Below are positions 11,895 through 23,750 of a DNA stretch of 64,000 nucleotides, in pieces. Position 1 is the stretch's first letter; every line of letters starts with the position of its first letter. The notes under the pieces are model-generated. The model saw only the letters and a list, made by a program, of their open reading frames with translations, was not told the DNA's origin and ran no database searches. The stretch comes from Hirundichthys speculiger (taxonomy: Eukaryota; Chordata; Actinopteri; Beloniformes; Exocoetidae): assembly GCA_018398805.1 (NCBI GenBank), contig JAGFBZ010000852.1:434501-498500 (forward strand). The letters run 5' to 3'. A program made the translations under genes and the position numbers.

Positions 11895-12843
11895 TAGGAA
11901 TGCACGATAACTGTTTTTTCAAACCGATACCAATAACTTTTTAGCTCCTGAAGGCCGATACCGATGACCGATAACACACACATTTACCTAAGATCATTAC
12001 ATCAATACTATGAACAAAATCAAAAATTGTTTGGACTCTTTAAATGAACAGATATTTATTTTTTCCTATGGAAAACTAAAGGCAAGCCTCTCAAACATTT
12101 TTGTAAAGTTATCAAACAAACCTATTTGATATCTCACATCAACTTAAATAAGGTTCATTACTGACTGATATAAAAAATAAAGGCTCCTTGAACTGATGGA
12201 AATACATGCATCAGAATTACAAACTGAAAAAGATTAACATTTAAAGGATTTTGGCTTGTGGTTCCATTTAAATTAATACCTTTAATTAAAGTAAATGAGG
12301 TTCAGTAGTTTTTATTTTTTATTTTCTAATCTCATGGAAGCTTTAGATGAGAGGAATGAGGGAGAGGAGAGGGGAGGGGAGACTCCTGCTGGCTTGCGCA
12401 CGTTAGCATTAGCTCACGTTAGCTCACATTAACGCGATTTCAAAACTCCATGGAAGCGATTGTTATGTTGTAGGTGGCTGATCGGGTTTTACGTATTAAA
12501 GCTTGTGCTTCCCTCACAGTAGAATTCACTTGGAGCATTCGTCACAAATAACCACCAATCTATCTTCTTCTGAAACTTTAACGAAGTTCCACGCCGCCAT
12601 GTTTGTTGTGATCAGTACACTGTGCTGCAGGCTGCATTCCCTCGTTTGCTAGTCGTTCTTTCAGTCGTTCTTTATGTGTAACATGTGGGAGAATACTGTG
12701 AATATCAATTCAAGTCAGCGACTACCAAAATGAGGCACTGCCATGTTGACAAAAATATATGTTATCGGGGCTATTTGTCGTTACATTGGACTTATCGGAA
12801 TGACGTCATAATTTATAGGCCCGATAGTTATCGTGCACCCCTA
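11895..12843 (+). mobile_element. hAT-type non-autonomous element, family 'TGCACGATAACT', copy 1 (no insertion)
   Basis: A 949-bp element runs from TAGGAATGCACGATAACTG to AGTTATCGTGCACCCCTA, giving inverted ends. The neighbouring 8-mers are actatatt and actgtata, a decayed 8-bp duplication. The second copy at 57012-60746 has the same sequence but is split by a 2.6-kb insertion. Copy 1 therefore serves as the empty site: it reads straight through ACACACACATTTACCTAAGATC at about 11974-11992, where copy 2 is interrupted. No transposase is visible. Confidence 0.8.
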
Positions 12844-12851
12844 ACTGTATA

Positions 12852-14040
12852 AAACAGCACAGATGGAGGATGATGGCCATTCCACCGTGACAGGTGGGAC
12901 AAAAAGTTAATTTCCAACTGTCTTGAGGTTCCCAACTGCCTTTGCTGCGGTCGTTTCCTCGGGCGCTAGCTCTCCCTGGATGGTTTTCTTTACATGCATG
13001 TGGCACTTGGCTGACTTGTGGACTGTAACTGCTTCCAACTTACGTTTTTTTTTTTTTTTTGTCCCGACAGTAAAGTTTTCATTCGGTTTCAAAGCATTCT
13101 GGTGGCAAGCCTAACAAAACATCTTCTGGCTTGTCTCATCATATACGAACCCCCTCACAGGACACTTTTCATTAGAAAAAATCTATTTAATTTTCCCTTC
13201 CTTGTCTCCTCCCAGGTTTTCTTCTGCCTCCAGACAGCCATTATCTACTGTTATTCAGGGGCACATGATTTCATATCAAGAGACGCTTCGTGTTTTTTCT
13301 TTAGCTTGTAGCACAAAAAGAAGTTCTGGGGGGGAAGCTGTGTGGCTGACCCAGGATGCAATCAAGAATCCTTCAGTTATAATTTATCTTATTATTTTTG
13401 AATGTGTCTGCAACGTTGGCTGGTAGGTTGACCCACCACTTTGTGGGTGGTGGGTGCTAATGTCCAGCCCTGGAACGGGGGCGGGAATAATAAAGGTGAT
13501 TTAATCATTGCCAAAATTCTTGCAAGTGCAGGATAACCGAAACCAGAACCCAAAAGATGGTCATCAAATCAGTAAGTTGAATGAAGCAACACAGGAACTC
13601 GGACAAACATCGGCCAGTCACAGTGGTCCGACCACAACACAGAAGTGGAACAAAACATTTTTTCTTTAATTATGACCAATGTCTGTAAGGCTTTTGTTCA
13701 CAGCGCTGAGATGAGTCCCAGGGGCCAACCACTGGCAGAGCCAATGGCTACAATTTTACCTGATGTGGTGGAAAAATAGTTTTCATGGATGTAAAATCTA
13801 ACGAGACCCAAACCATTTTTTTATTTTTTAACTAGGCTTTCAGTATGTTTATTTCTGTTGCTTAGTTGGTCATTCTAACATGGAGGTCAATGGGAATTTG
13901 TTTCGTTTTGGAGCCAGCACCTAGTGGTCAGTTGAGGAACTGCAACCAGATCTTCCTTATTGGTTTCAAGACAGACATGGGGGTGTCATTGAGAAAGACA
14001 GTGTTCCCTTCCTTCAGGTTGTCTTGCCATTTATGCCTAA
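12852..14040. other. Intergenic DNA, no gene recognised
   Basis: No gene recognised. A run of T lies at 13046-13060. A small hairpin (cccaccac, loop, gtggtggg) lies near 13432-13452 beside text that may be a worn transposon end. Confidence 0.45.
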
Positions 14041-14048
14041 ACTGTACG

Positions 14049-15532
14049 CAGAGGCGTGTCTAGAAATTTTTTGGGGGGGTGGCTAGACAGGAACACAGAC
14101 TGTAGAAGGGTGGCACAGCAAAAAATCCTTTTTTATCTCAATTCCATGCAGTTTTAGATTGCAATGAACAGTACTTGAAAATTTGAACAAAAAGTATTTC
14201 TTTACCCAAAATCTGAGACATCTAGAACACAAATAGACATTTGGATCCATCAGTTTCACGTACAAAGAGACATTCTGCCCTGCTTCATGTACTCAGAGGA
14301 ATGCATTAAACTAGAATTACAAGAGTTTCTGTACGTTTACAATACCTCTAGGACGGCTGTATATGTCTGTTTTGTGTTTTTTTGCAAAGAGTTCAACAAA
14401 GTCATTCAAGTTCAATGACTTTGCCCTTCTCTCGCCGATGTTGCCGCGTGTCATCATTCATTGTATTTCGCAAATTATTTTTTTATTGGTTTAAGTGCTG
14501 AGAAACTGCACTCACAACTGGCACTACTCACAGGCGAGGCTAGAGCGATCCTGCACAAGTTAAAAAGCTGATGGTTCAAGGAAGGTTGTGAAATCTATTA
14601 TACTGGATATTTCAGTCCCATCCTGTGCCTTTCTCTGAAGGACTTTATTTATTTATTTATTTATTTATTTATTTTACAGTGAAAAAGTTCTCAATATTTT
14701 GAGTCCTTTTCATCTTGATCCTACTCTGGCCCTATTGGCTGTGTCTGTCCCTGAAGAAATCATGTCTTTTGTTTGGTTAGGTTACTTCAAGTCAGAAAAA
14801 TGATTCATAAAAACTGAAACACACATGATGGATATCACATGCCATGATGTTATTGACTCTCATTATTTAAATTAGTCTTCAAAATGTTTCATAGAAACAC
14901 TCTTGCAAACAAGACAGCTTTACATTTCTAACTGTAATGCTTGTTAGCACAAATTCATTTCTGTCTCACATTTAGCCTGCTTAGCTTACCGTAGTTTAAA
15001 TCTTAACTCTTACATACAACTTAATTGTCAACTTTAACATCAACATTTGTGAAATATTATAGAGACATGTAAAAAAGTGGTTGACATGCGTTGCGTTGCC
15101 GTAGTCTGGGAACGCTGCTTCTTCTTCTTGGATTTTAATGGCGGTTGGCAAGAAACTGTGGTTTTGCATTAGCGCCACCTACTAGGGCGCTGATTCTTCG
15201 TCTTCTTCGTTTTTACTGTGTCAGTTGTGAAAGAACAAACGATGCATTTCCGCCACCTACTGACATGGAGTATGAACTGCAATGTAGCATTTAAAAAAAA
15301 AGGTGGGAAAAACTGCCTTCAGTCGCTTCTTCTTTTTCATGTGGTATTTATTCACGGTTGGCAAACAACTGGTAAGAGTGTACAGTCTGAAGCTTCCAGT
15401 TTGAAACACTAAACTGTATGCACTATAAACAAAGTGATTGACAGCTCTGGTGAGGGTGGTCAGGCAGGGTGGTCAATCAAATTTCAAGGGTAGCCGGTGC
15501 CACCGCCAGCCACCCCTGTGGCCACGCCCAGG
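14049..15532. mobile_element. hAT-type element with 8-bp duplication, about 1.5 kb
   Basis: It starts CAGAGGCGTGTCTAGAAATT followed by a G-run and GTGGC, and ends with CCACCCCTGTGGCCACGCCCAGG, so the ends are imperfect inverted repeats. It is bordered by actgtacg (14041-14048) and actgtatg (15533-15540), an 8-bp duplication with one difference, as expected of hAT. A TTTA microsatellite (about 14644-14680) and two 'cgccacctact' repeat pieces (about 15110-15260) lie within it. No transposase motif survives. The ends are less certain than for other hATs here. Confidence 0.65.
14644..14680 (+). repeat. Microsatellite (TTTA)n
   Basis: About nine tandem TTTA units. Confidence 0.9.
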
Positions 15533-15540
15533 ACTGTATG

Positions 15541-17167
15541 CCGTGAAGGCTCTTGCATCTCCATCTGCCCCTGAAAGCACCTCAGGAGCAGAGCTCTTAC
15601 AGAATCCAGCACATTTGCCACCCAAGTACTGAAGAAACCATCCTCGGAGCGTTCGTGACCTGACAGAGCTGCAGTCTCTGGAATAAACCCAGTTCCCTTT
15701 CCAGACATTAAGAGGATGCACACGCTCAGAATCAGACTGGGAGACTTTACAGCAGCCGAGCCAGAAGTCAGGATGATGCTTCAATGTGATTTTCAGCAGC
15801 GGCAGCAGCAGCGAGCTTGGCAGTTGTGCATCCGTTGGCAAGCAGAGATGGGCACTGTTTGCTCCTTTAAATAGACCACTGAAGTCGAGAGTGTAATTGG
15901 AAAGCAGCATAGAAGGGGAGTGGATGTGAGTGATGCTTGAGGTGACTTTTTGATTTAGCTCACAGCCACATGAAACAGAAACAGTCCCACCCCCCCCCCC
16001 AAAAAAAAAAACAACAGATTTTGGATTGTTTGACCTCTGTCAACTTCCAGCCTCCACATTTGGTCAGATTAGAACGTGTGATGTATTAAGAACAAAGGAA
16101 TATCTGAAAGTGCTTGCATCGGTTTTGACAGCATAACTACTAAAGGGAAACTAATTAAACTGTTCTGACAGTGTGATAAAGTGGGAGGGGGGTGGCGGGA
16201 ACATCTGCGGCTGTTTTTATTATGAATGGTGAACTTGTAGTCTTTGATGGAATCATCAGGCGGATGAATTTGGAGCGAAACTCAGGACAACCGGCCCTCG
16301 TTATCCTCAGCACACAGTAGCTGCTGGCCAGCTTCACCAGCATGTGCTGTAAATAAGCTTTAAAATGATGGCGCTGACGCTCTGACCTGCTGTAAATCCC
16401 ACGGGACTCCTACAAGATGCCATTAAGTAGAAAATGTCAGCGCGCTGATGCACCGCTTCGGTTGGAGGAAGAGCTTTTTTGGCTGAAACAAGCAGGAAAC
16501 TGTCATTGCTGCTTTTAAAGACGGTGCAGATTTCACGCACGGACACCGTCAGGTGGTTCTGTGGACTGTTAAATACGGCGCCGTGAAATACGGTTGTTAT
16601 TGTGACGCATGTGACAGCAGCCGTGCAGTTGATGCGATGGCTCACACAATAAGAGCAATAAAGTGAAGGGTAGTTTTGTACAGGAATGTTAATGATGGGG
16701 GGAAAAAAATGTAGACTTTCTTCCAACAAAGAGAAGAAAGTCTGTCCGTGTTATAACACGGTGCAGACTCTGCTTTTTACAAGGCGGACTGACAGCTGTA
16801 GCCCATTATCCTGCAGAGCTGCTGCACAGCGGCCTCTTCATCATCACCCCTGAGGGCTCGGAAAACACGCCAGCCTGAATGTGAAGTCCACTCCAAGGAG
16901 AGCGGATCACGGGACCCCCGCGAGCAGGTCAGGAGAGAGAAAACCTGAAGGATTTTCAGAGACTTCACACAAATGTGACACTTTTACAAAGCAGGATTCA
17001 GCTAAATTCACACTGGAGTAACAGCACTGAGTCAACATCCTCGCTTCTGGGGGTTTCTGAGGGTAAAGTGTGAGAATTGCACAATTTTTAAAATTAACCC
17101 AAATGAAACTATGAAGAGGTGATTCAGGCAAATATTCAAGACAGAATGGAGGTTTATCTACATACAA
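15541..17167. other. Intergenic DNA, no gene recognised
   Basis: A minus-strand frame of 145 codons (15473-15910) begins inside the preceding transposon end and has no recognisable domain. Another of 131 codons (16334-16729) also shows nothing. A C-run next to an A-run lies at about 15990-16012. Conserved noncoding DNA cannot be judged without comparison to other species. Confidence 0.45.
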
Positions 17168-17223
17168 TTTATCAATCAATCAATAAAACTTTATTTATAT
17201 AGCATTTTTCATACATTAAAAAT
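17168..17223 (+). repeat. Dispersed repeat with 'TTTATTTATATAGC' head
   Basis: The text ATCAATCAATCAATAAAACT followed by TTTATTTATATAGC is an interspersed repeat start. It is cut by the hAT element at 17224 and resumes at 18303. Related heads occur near 22892 and 28534. The class is not known. Confidence 0.6.
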
Positions 17224-18302
17224 TAGGGCTGGGCAAGTTAACGTCTTATTATCGCGTTAACTCATTAATTTATTACGCCAACATTTATTTTATTGCACTT
17301 TAACGCATGTTGCTCACATGCATTTGTTTTGGAAAGTCTGTTTCTGGCTGCTGTGGAACCGGAAGACAATTAGCAAAAGCTAAAACAGACTTGGAGAACG
17401 GTAAAAATCAGTGAACTTTACAGTTCAGGTAGCAACGCAGGTAGCAATATTAACAATTCTGTCTGAAAACAAAAATTCTGGACTGCAACAAAACTTTCGT
17501 GTCATTCCTCTATGTTCCATCAGATCTGCTGTTCTCTAGCTGGTTACTGCAGTGCAGCTCCATCTAGTGGCACAGATGTGTAATGACAACAGAAAGTCCA
17601 GTCCTCAATTATAAAACAAATTCAGTTCTGTGGCCCGTTTTTTAATTTCATATTTTTGATCCAAGTCTAAAATTGAAATATAAATAACAAGCATTTTTTC
17701 ATTTTTTTTTTTGTGTTAGATAGAAAAAAAACGTCAATAAAATGTCACTTTTTAATTTTTTTTTTTTATTTTGATTGATACACGGATTGGTAAAGTTACT
17801 AAACTTTAACATGGACATTTTCATTTTAAAGTTCTCCCAGACGGAGGATTCAACAGAAACAAGGTTATTTATAACAACTGACAAGTTAAACTCCCCGTTA
17901 AAAGTTTCTGCTGTTACCTCAGAAATTACTTGTTTTAATGTTCTGATTGTGCTGAAACACACTCATTTTGTTGGATTTTGTTTGTAGACTTTTTTTTTAA
18001 TTTTTTTAAAAAAAACAGGATGAATTAATGCCCTGGCAGTGTAATAAGCTTTATTTTATTTGACATTTTTTAATATGTTTACAAAAAAATGTGTTTGACA
18101 AGTGCTGATGTTAAAAGTGTTTGAACAACAAATGTTATGGCACTTTAGTTCATATGGCAGCAGAATATTTAAATAAAAGTGCATTTTACACTACTTTTGA
18201 ATTCATTATTTGATTTTGCGTATACAATGCGATTAATCGTGATTAATCAGAGAAATAATGCGATTAATCGCGATTAAAAATTTTAATTGCTGTCCAGCCA
18301 TA
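17224..18302 (+). mobile_element. hAT-type non-autonomous element, family 'TAGGGCTGGGCA', copy B, with perfect 8-bp duplication
   Basis: A complete 1079-bp copy runs from TAGGGCTGGGCAAGTTAACG to TTGCTGTCCAGCCATA. It is flanked by a perfect 8-bp duplication, ttaaaaat, at 17216-17223 and 18303-18310, and it interrupts another repeat. This is the strongest evidence that the family belongs to hAT. Open frames at 17699-17987 recur in other copies but are low in complexity and lack a domain. Confidence 0.92.
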
Positions 18303-18712
18303 TTAAAAATGCAACACAACGTGCTTCACAAAATAAAACAAAACAGTATCACAACAGATAATAAAAACCCATCCCTCTCTCCTGAGAAGGAACCACCTAT
18401 GAGACGCCATCCACACCGAGAGGCGCCACAGCCCGCGGCCACAGGGAGCGCCGTCCCAGAGACCACCTCAACCCAGGATAGACTCTACAGATAATGCAGA
18501 CCCCAGTTCTCCTGGCCTGAGTGATCTCCAAGAAGACGCCCCCGCAGGCAGACCAGACACAACTCCCAGTGTGTGGGGCCCCCATGAGGAGGGCCTATAG
18601 TGTTACTTTCACCACACTATAATTGACGGACCACGTCAGTTTCCACACATCAGATGGAGTTGGCAGGATGTCGAGCATGAGAGTGGCGCAGGGGGTTTTC
18701 AAAATAAAACAA
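18303..18712 (+). repeat. Continuation of the repeat split by the hAT element
   Basis: After the hAT copy the interrupted repeat continues (TTAAAAATGCAACACAACGT), with a GC-rich stretch around 18400-18600. The far boundary is uncertain. Confidence 0.5.
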
Positions 18713-19041
18713 CCGCTGGGCAGTGTTGGGCAAGTTCACTTTCTACATGAACTAGTTCAGTTCATAGTTCACAGAAATTAAAATGAACTAGTTCAGTTCA
18801 CCATTTCAAAAAATGAACTAAATAGTTCATTTTTAGTTCATTTTTTAAAAAAATTCTTTTTTAATGTTGCCACATTTTTACCGTTCATTTTAATGTCACC
18901 ACAAACTGCAATTATTTTATCCATTTTAACTGTCAAAAACTATTGGTCCAATTCTGAATCTTTAACCAACCAGGGTTCACATTAGCATTGAAGGGACAGC
19001 CCATGTAAAACTGTAATTTCCATTTCAGTTTCTCTCTACAG

Positions 19042-19412
19042 CAGCCGTTCCCAAACTTCAGAATACCAAGGACCAATTTGAAATGTGAAAACTATACGCG
19101 GTCCACCCAAACCTTTAATCACAACTGTGATCAACATAGAGGACAAGGAACCATGATCCGATATTAATGTAAGGGGTCAACAAATAAGGTGACACTTGTC
19201 ATATTAAGTTAAGATGACAGTAGAATAACACTTAACTGGTTTGTTTTATTACTTCTTAATCTTTGTTTAATCATGTCATGAATATTTTACAGTAATTGAA
19301 AACATATTTAAAAAAGATCGAGGATGTAAAACACATTTGTTTAATTTTAATGACCTCTCACGGCCCACCTGCAGTACCATGACGGCCCACCAGGGGGCTT
19401 TGGGAATCAGTG
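19042..19412. mobile_element. Nested hAT MITE (371 bp) with perfect 8-bp duplication
   Basis: It starts CAGCCGTTCCCAAACTTCAG and ends GGGGCTTTGGGAATCAGTG, inverted ends of the kind seen in Charlie/SPIN-like hATs. It is bordered on both sides by ctctacag (19034-19041 and 19413-19420). It contains no coding frame. Confidence 0.9.
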
Positions 19413-19510
19413 CTCTACAGTATATTAAAAATATGAGGGAAAACTTGCTGTCAAATGGTCTTTATTATAAGACAAAAAAAGGTCCTTAAGGTGCAAATGT
19501 TTTTGTCCCC

Positions 19511-19850
19511 ATCGATCCATCCATTTTCTATACCGGTTTCATCTTTGAGCCTATCCCAGCCATCTACGGGCGAAAGGCAGGGGTTCACCCTGGACAGGTC
19601 GCCAGTCCGTCGCAGGGCCACATACAGACAAATAACCACACACACTCACAATCACTCCTATAGGCAATTTAGAATTATCAATTAACCTGACTGTGGACTG
19701 TGGGAGAAAGCTGGAGAAACCCACGCAAGCACGGGGAGAACATGCAAACTCCACACAGAAAGGCCCCGAGGTTAAATCCAGGACCCCCCCTGCTAAGGTT
19801 CGAACCAGGAACCTTCAACAGTGCTAACCACTAAGCCACCATGCTGCCCT
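19511..19850 (-). mobile_element. tRNA-derived SINE
   Basis: On the minus strand the head GTGGCTTAGTGGTTAGCACT resembles a tRNA A box, and GGTTCGAACC is a perfect B box, together a pol III promoter. The body (TGTGTGGAGTTTGCATGTTC and following) is a sequence widespread in fish SINEs. The tail ends in AATGGATGGATCGATG, like an RTE-type LINE tail. Flanks gtttttgtcccc (19499-19510) and gttttttccccc (19851-) look like a target duplication. A piece of the same tail occurs at 36961-37847. Confidence 0.8.
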
Positions 19851-20127
19851 GTTTTTTCCCCCCATTTCAATATTTTAATCCCCCCCGGCAGTTAGCCCGC
19901 GTTGCCATGTTTGATGGCTTTCCTCAGATACATATCAGGCTCGTTTGTGGTGGAACGGAACGGTTTTGACCGTGCGTGAACTTTGAAAGAGCGTCGTTCA
20001 CAACTGCCCAAATGAACTCGTTCCCGCCCCCCGCTGGTGAAGGGGAAAGAGAGCGCTCAGTTCACGTTCACACAAAATATGAACTAGTTCATGAACTTTT
20101 GTACAACAGTACAACACTGCTGGTGGG

Positions 20128-21210
20128 GGCTGTTTGCAAACAGTTCAGAGGGCTTTGACCACGTACGAGGAGAAGTTCAGGTTTTATTTGACAGCACTCA
20201 TCCTTTTCAAATTCATAATCACTGCTTCAGCACACCTGATTCAAATGAACGCGTCTTGATGACAAGTTGATGGTGATCCATTCATTTGAATCAGATGTTA
20301 GATGAGAGGACAGCGGGCCCCGGGTTCTGGAGTTGAAGAGCCCTGTTCTGGAGAGAACAGGAACTGAATTCCCCCCTTGGAGGATGAATAAACTACATCT
20401 AATCTACATATACATCTAATGAGCAGACTACTGCACAACTGTCACGTGATCTCGAAACCTTTGGGTGAACTCGTAATCTGGTGAATCCAGCCAAGCAGGC
20501 AACGCTTGCAAGTGCTTCTGCTCTTAAAATTTGTCAAGTGGGACTTGAGATCTCACTGATGATTTAAAACTGGCCCATGGCCATTCCATGCTCGGTTGGG
20601 ACTTGGGGTTAGCTATAAGCTAGTATAAGTTATTAGTTCTAAGTTACAATGTTAGGCGTTGGATGAGGGTTTGTTGCTGTGAACATAGACTACACCCTGT
20701 GGTGTTTGGGGAAAAGCTGGAGCAGGAAGTGGAACGGGGCGATGACTCTGCTCTTGAGTTGGTGCGTTCCATCTACCTGCCTGGTAGCAGTTTCAACTTT
20801 GTAGCACCTTATCTTGTGAGAGCCATTCCCAACTCTTGTTCTGTCCTTCCTGTTATCTGGCGTGTCATCTCAGAGCTCTGGGAGGGTTGGCCAGCTCAGA
20901 TGATCAGCCTCCATCTACAGATCCCATCCTTCTCTTCACAAACAGCCAAGGAAATCCACCCTTGTGTTGGACAGACGAAATAAAACGACTACCTTCTGCC
21001 AGTTCAGCCTTTTGGTCCCTTGTTGCTTATTGACACCTAACATTCGGCCCTTCAGAGGTTCCTGAAAGGGCCGTTCCTGGTAATGGAGATGCTCATCATG
21101 GATGCCTTGAAAGACCACACTGGAAGCCCTTGCCAGTGGAAACAGACCGAACATGTCTTACTATGGGGGATATGCTCACACAAGACATGCTGCCCATGTT
21201 CATAATCCAA
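20128..21210. other. Intergenic DNA, no gene recognised
   Basis: A plus-strand frame of 106 codons (20663-20983) and its overlapping partner have no domain I recognise. This could be an old element interior. No boundaries are visible. Confidence 0.4.
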
Positions 21211-21355
21211 GATGTATATGGCTACAGTCCTCGTGCGGCTGGTCGTGAGTTCGATTCCCGGCTTGTCAAGCCTTTGCCGTGTGTCTTCCCCATTCTTTCT
21301 GCTCCCCTTCCTGTCTCTCTCCACTATAAATAAAGGCCACTAGTGCCAAAAAAAA
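21211..21355 (+). mobile_element. Short tRNA-related SINE with poly-A end
   Basis: The text GAGTTCGATTCCCGG is a pol III B box, preceded by a short tRNA-like stretch. It is followed by a pyrimidine-rich body, TAAATAAAGGCCACTAGTGC and a final A-run at 21347-21355. The B box, AATAAA-like text and A tail indicate a SINE. The start is approximate. Confidence 0.6.
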
Positions 21356-21804
21356 GTAGCGAAGCACTGCAGTGAAACAAGACAAAGGCTCAACTGTGGT
21401 CTTTCTGTTACCTTCACAGCCTCTGGTCTCTGAACTGTAGTAAACAAACCGCTGCTATTTTGCTATTTTTGGCTCGTAATTAGCAGCTAACATGCTAACA
21501 ACAACAACAAAAAAAGTCCGGTTTTCTCTGCATGGAACAAGCACTTTATTCTGGCACTGCAGGAACTTGTAACATCACACAGGTTGTATTGTTGGGCTCC
21601 TGTCGGTTAACAGAGAATGTAAATCTATACATGCTGGGCTGCTGTTGATGCTCACTCCACTTTTCATCTAACCCTGTTTTCGTTCTGCCGTCCCACGACA
21701 CACACACTACATTACCCATAAAGCCACTTTCTTAAAGGGGCCAGGCTGGCTCATAGCATTTCTTCGCTGTGAGAGAACGCGCACAACATCCTGTGATGTT
21801 TCCC
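21356..21804 (-). mobile_element. TA-flanked MITE, copy 2, truncated
   Basis: Shares its interior with 4745-5399 and 47359-48047, for example the minus-strand GTTCCATGCAGAGAAAACC. Both terminal repeats are missing. It begins directly after the SINE A tail. Confidence 0.75.
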
Positions 21805-23615
21805 AGGGTTCAAATTACACAGTGACCCTTGGGGGAGCCCTATTTTACAGTGTGCACCATGACTTTCCCACGTGCACATGCGCATATCACTATCAGAGTG
21901 CCGCCAATAACATTCAGACTGTCTGTCAGCTCAGGAAAGCAGATGCTGTCTTTCCTGCTGCAAGGACTCAATTTACTTTTATAACAAGAAAATAAAAACA
22001 CTCCAAAATTTTGATTTCTTATTCTGCAACAAATGCATTTTGTTTAATAATTGAAAAAGTAATTAATTGCCCGAATATAAGACCGCATATAAATATAAGA
22101 AATTATTAAATTTAAAAAAAGAATGTCATAACACTTTCTTTGATTTTCATTGATTTCTTCATCTTGGCACAAGACTTTAGGCTATTTAGACCTTTCTGAA
22201 TATTTCATCCACTTCTACCCTCTCAAGTATCCCAGATAAGTGACTACAATTTAAACGTTACTGTCTTATATGAATTTATTACACAGATATACATATGTTA
22301 AACACAATGACCAGTTCGAGATCAAATCTTATTCAAAAGCGAAATGTAGTTTATTTAACAGGAAAACAAGTGCGTCCGTCAAACATATTAGGGCTGCAGC
22401 CATCATAAGATAACCTAAAACAGGTACATCTGGACATCTGGACATCTCTCCATGTCTGTGGTTATCATCACCTTTATGTCAGAATTGCATTAACTCAAAG
22501 GAAGTGGGCCACCAGAGACATTTCCCCACCAATTTGAAACATTCAGGGCCTTTTTCTGCTATTTTCCAAGCTCCAGTCCGCACAATCTTGACAAATCACG
22601 ATATGGTATGTGTCACAAAAGGCAAAACAACAGTCTGCCAAAAAGAACAACCTTCTCTCTAAAATTGCACACATGAAATAAATAAATGAACCATACTACA
22701 ACATGAGGAGGACATTTTTCACACAACCCGTGGTAAACCCGTCAGTGGTGAATGGACAGCTCTTAGCGCATACGGCCCAAACACGCAACAGCACAACATT
22801 ACGGAGGCACACGTTTACACTTTGGACTATTTCAGCAAACAATGCACACACATCCAGCAGCGCTATGCACGGTGCTGAAACACGCTCCGATATTCAATTC
22901 AATTCAATTTTATTTGTATAGCGTCTGTTACAATGTCAATTGTCTCTCAGGCACTTTACAGAGACCCAGTGATTTCAAGTGATTTTCAATAAAACAATAC
23001 CAGCGTCTTAGTTTGGGAACATAAATCATAAAAATACAGTCTGATAAATCGGACCAAAGCCAGACCGACCACTAGCTGAAGTAGTCGGTCCACTTGCACT
23101 GTTGTCAGTAACCATGGCTGTTGTCTTCGTTTACTTCAAAAATCCAAACTGTCTGAGACTTGGCTGTTTTCGTTTGGACAGTTTCAATATAATTTGAGGA
23201 TAAGCCAAATATCATTTGCGTTCATTCCTTCAATTTCAAATACAGTATACCATCAAAAATCCCCCCCAGTCCACCCATTCACTCAATGAGGAGTTCATGT
23301 GCGGCTACGTAAATCTAATAATTCTCCTCCAGCGTCGCCACGGCCATAACAGAAATATGTGGAATTATGTTAACTAGTTGAGGCAAATGTTTAGAAATAT
23401 TGAACATAAATAGCACATAAACACACACAGCCACGACGTGTTTATTCTTTTTATTTCAGGAACCTCAATGAAGTGAAAATAAATTATTTTTAAAGTGGAA
23501 AGGCTCTCAGGGGAGCTCATGTCCCTCTCGGGGGAGCCGAGCTCCCCTTAGCTCCCCCGTAATTCAAACCATGATGTTTCTGTGATTTTTTTCTTGACTT
23601 TTTATTACTTTATTA
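21805..23615. other. Intergenic DNA, mostly nothing recognised
   Basis: No gene recognised. It is A/T-rich. A dispersed repeat head lies at 22892-22972. Confidence 0.45.
22892..22972 (+). repeat. Dispersed repeat fragment, 'ATTCAATTCAATT' and 'TTTATTTGTATAGCG'
   Basis: Tandem ATTCA units lead into TTTTATTTGTATAGCG and later CAGGCACTTTACAGAGACC, a layout shared with the repeat starts at 17168 and 28534. The family is not named here. Confidence 0.55.
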
Positions 23616-23750
23616 CTGGGTAGTTCAGCCAGAGGGGGTTCTGGGTAGTTCAGCCAGAGGGGGTTCTGGGTAGTTTAGCCAGAGGGGGTTCTGGGTAGTT
23701 CAGCCAGAGGGGGTTCTGGGTAGTTTAACCAGAGGGGGTTCTGGGTAGTT
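23616..23750 (+). repeat. Minisatellite, 25-bp unit, five copies plus a partial copy
   Basis: The unit begins CTGGGTAGTTCAGCCAGAGG and is repeated five times at exactly 25-bp spacing (23616-23740), followed by CTGGGTAGTT. Units differ only by C/T or G/A at two positions (TTCAGCC, TTTAGCC, TTTAACC). Confidence 0.95.

Larger units (their letters stand above)
18721..20119. mobile_element. hAT-type element, family 'CAGTGTTGGGCAAGTTCA', host to two nested insertions
   Basis: The element starts CAGTGTTGGGCAAGTTCACT and ends GTACAACAGTACAACACTG. Multiple TGAACTAGTTCA-type palindromes lie near both ends (18745-18850 and 20075-20100). Flanking 8-mers ccgctggg and ctggtggg match at six of eight positions. 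Removing the nested MITE (19042-19412) and SINE (19511-19850) leaves about 690 bp. No transposase is visible, so it is non-autonomous. Confidence 0.8.

Noticed and set aside
20663..20983. 106-codon frame as a possible gene
   Set aside because: No motif was recognised, it overlaps another plus-strand frame and there is no supporting context; left as unannotated DNA.
21211..21280. Functional tRNA gene
   Set aside because: Only the B box is convincing, no cloverleaf can be drawn, and the A-tailed body marks it as a SINE.
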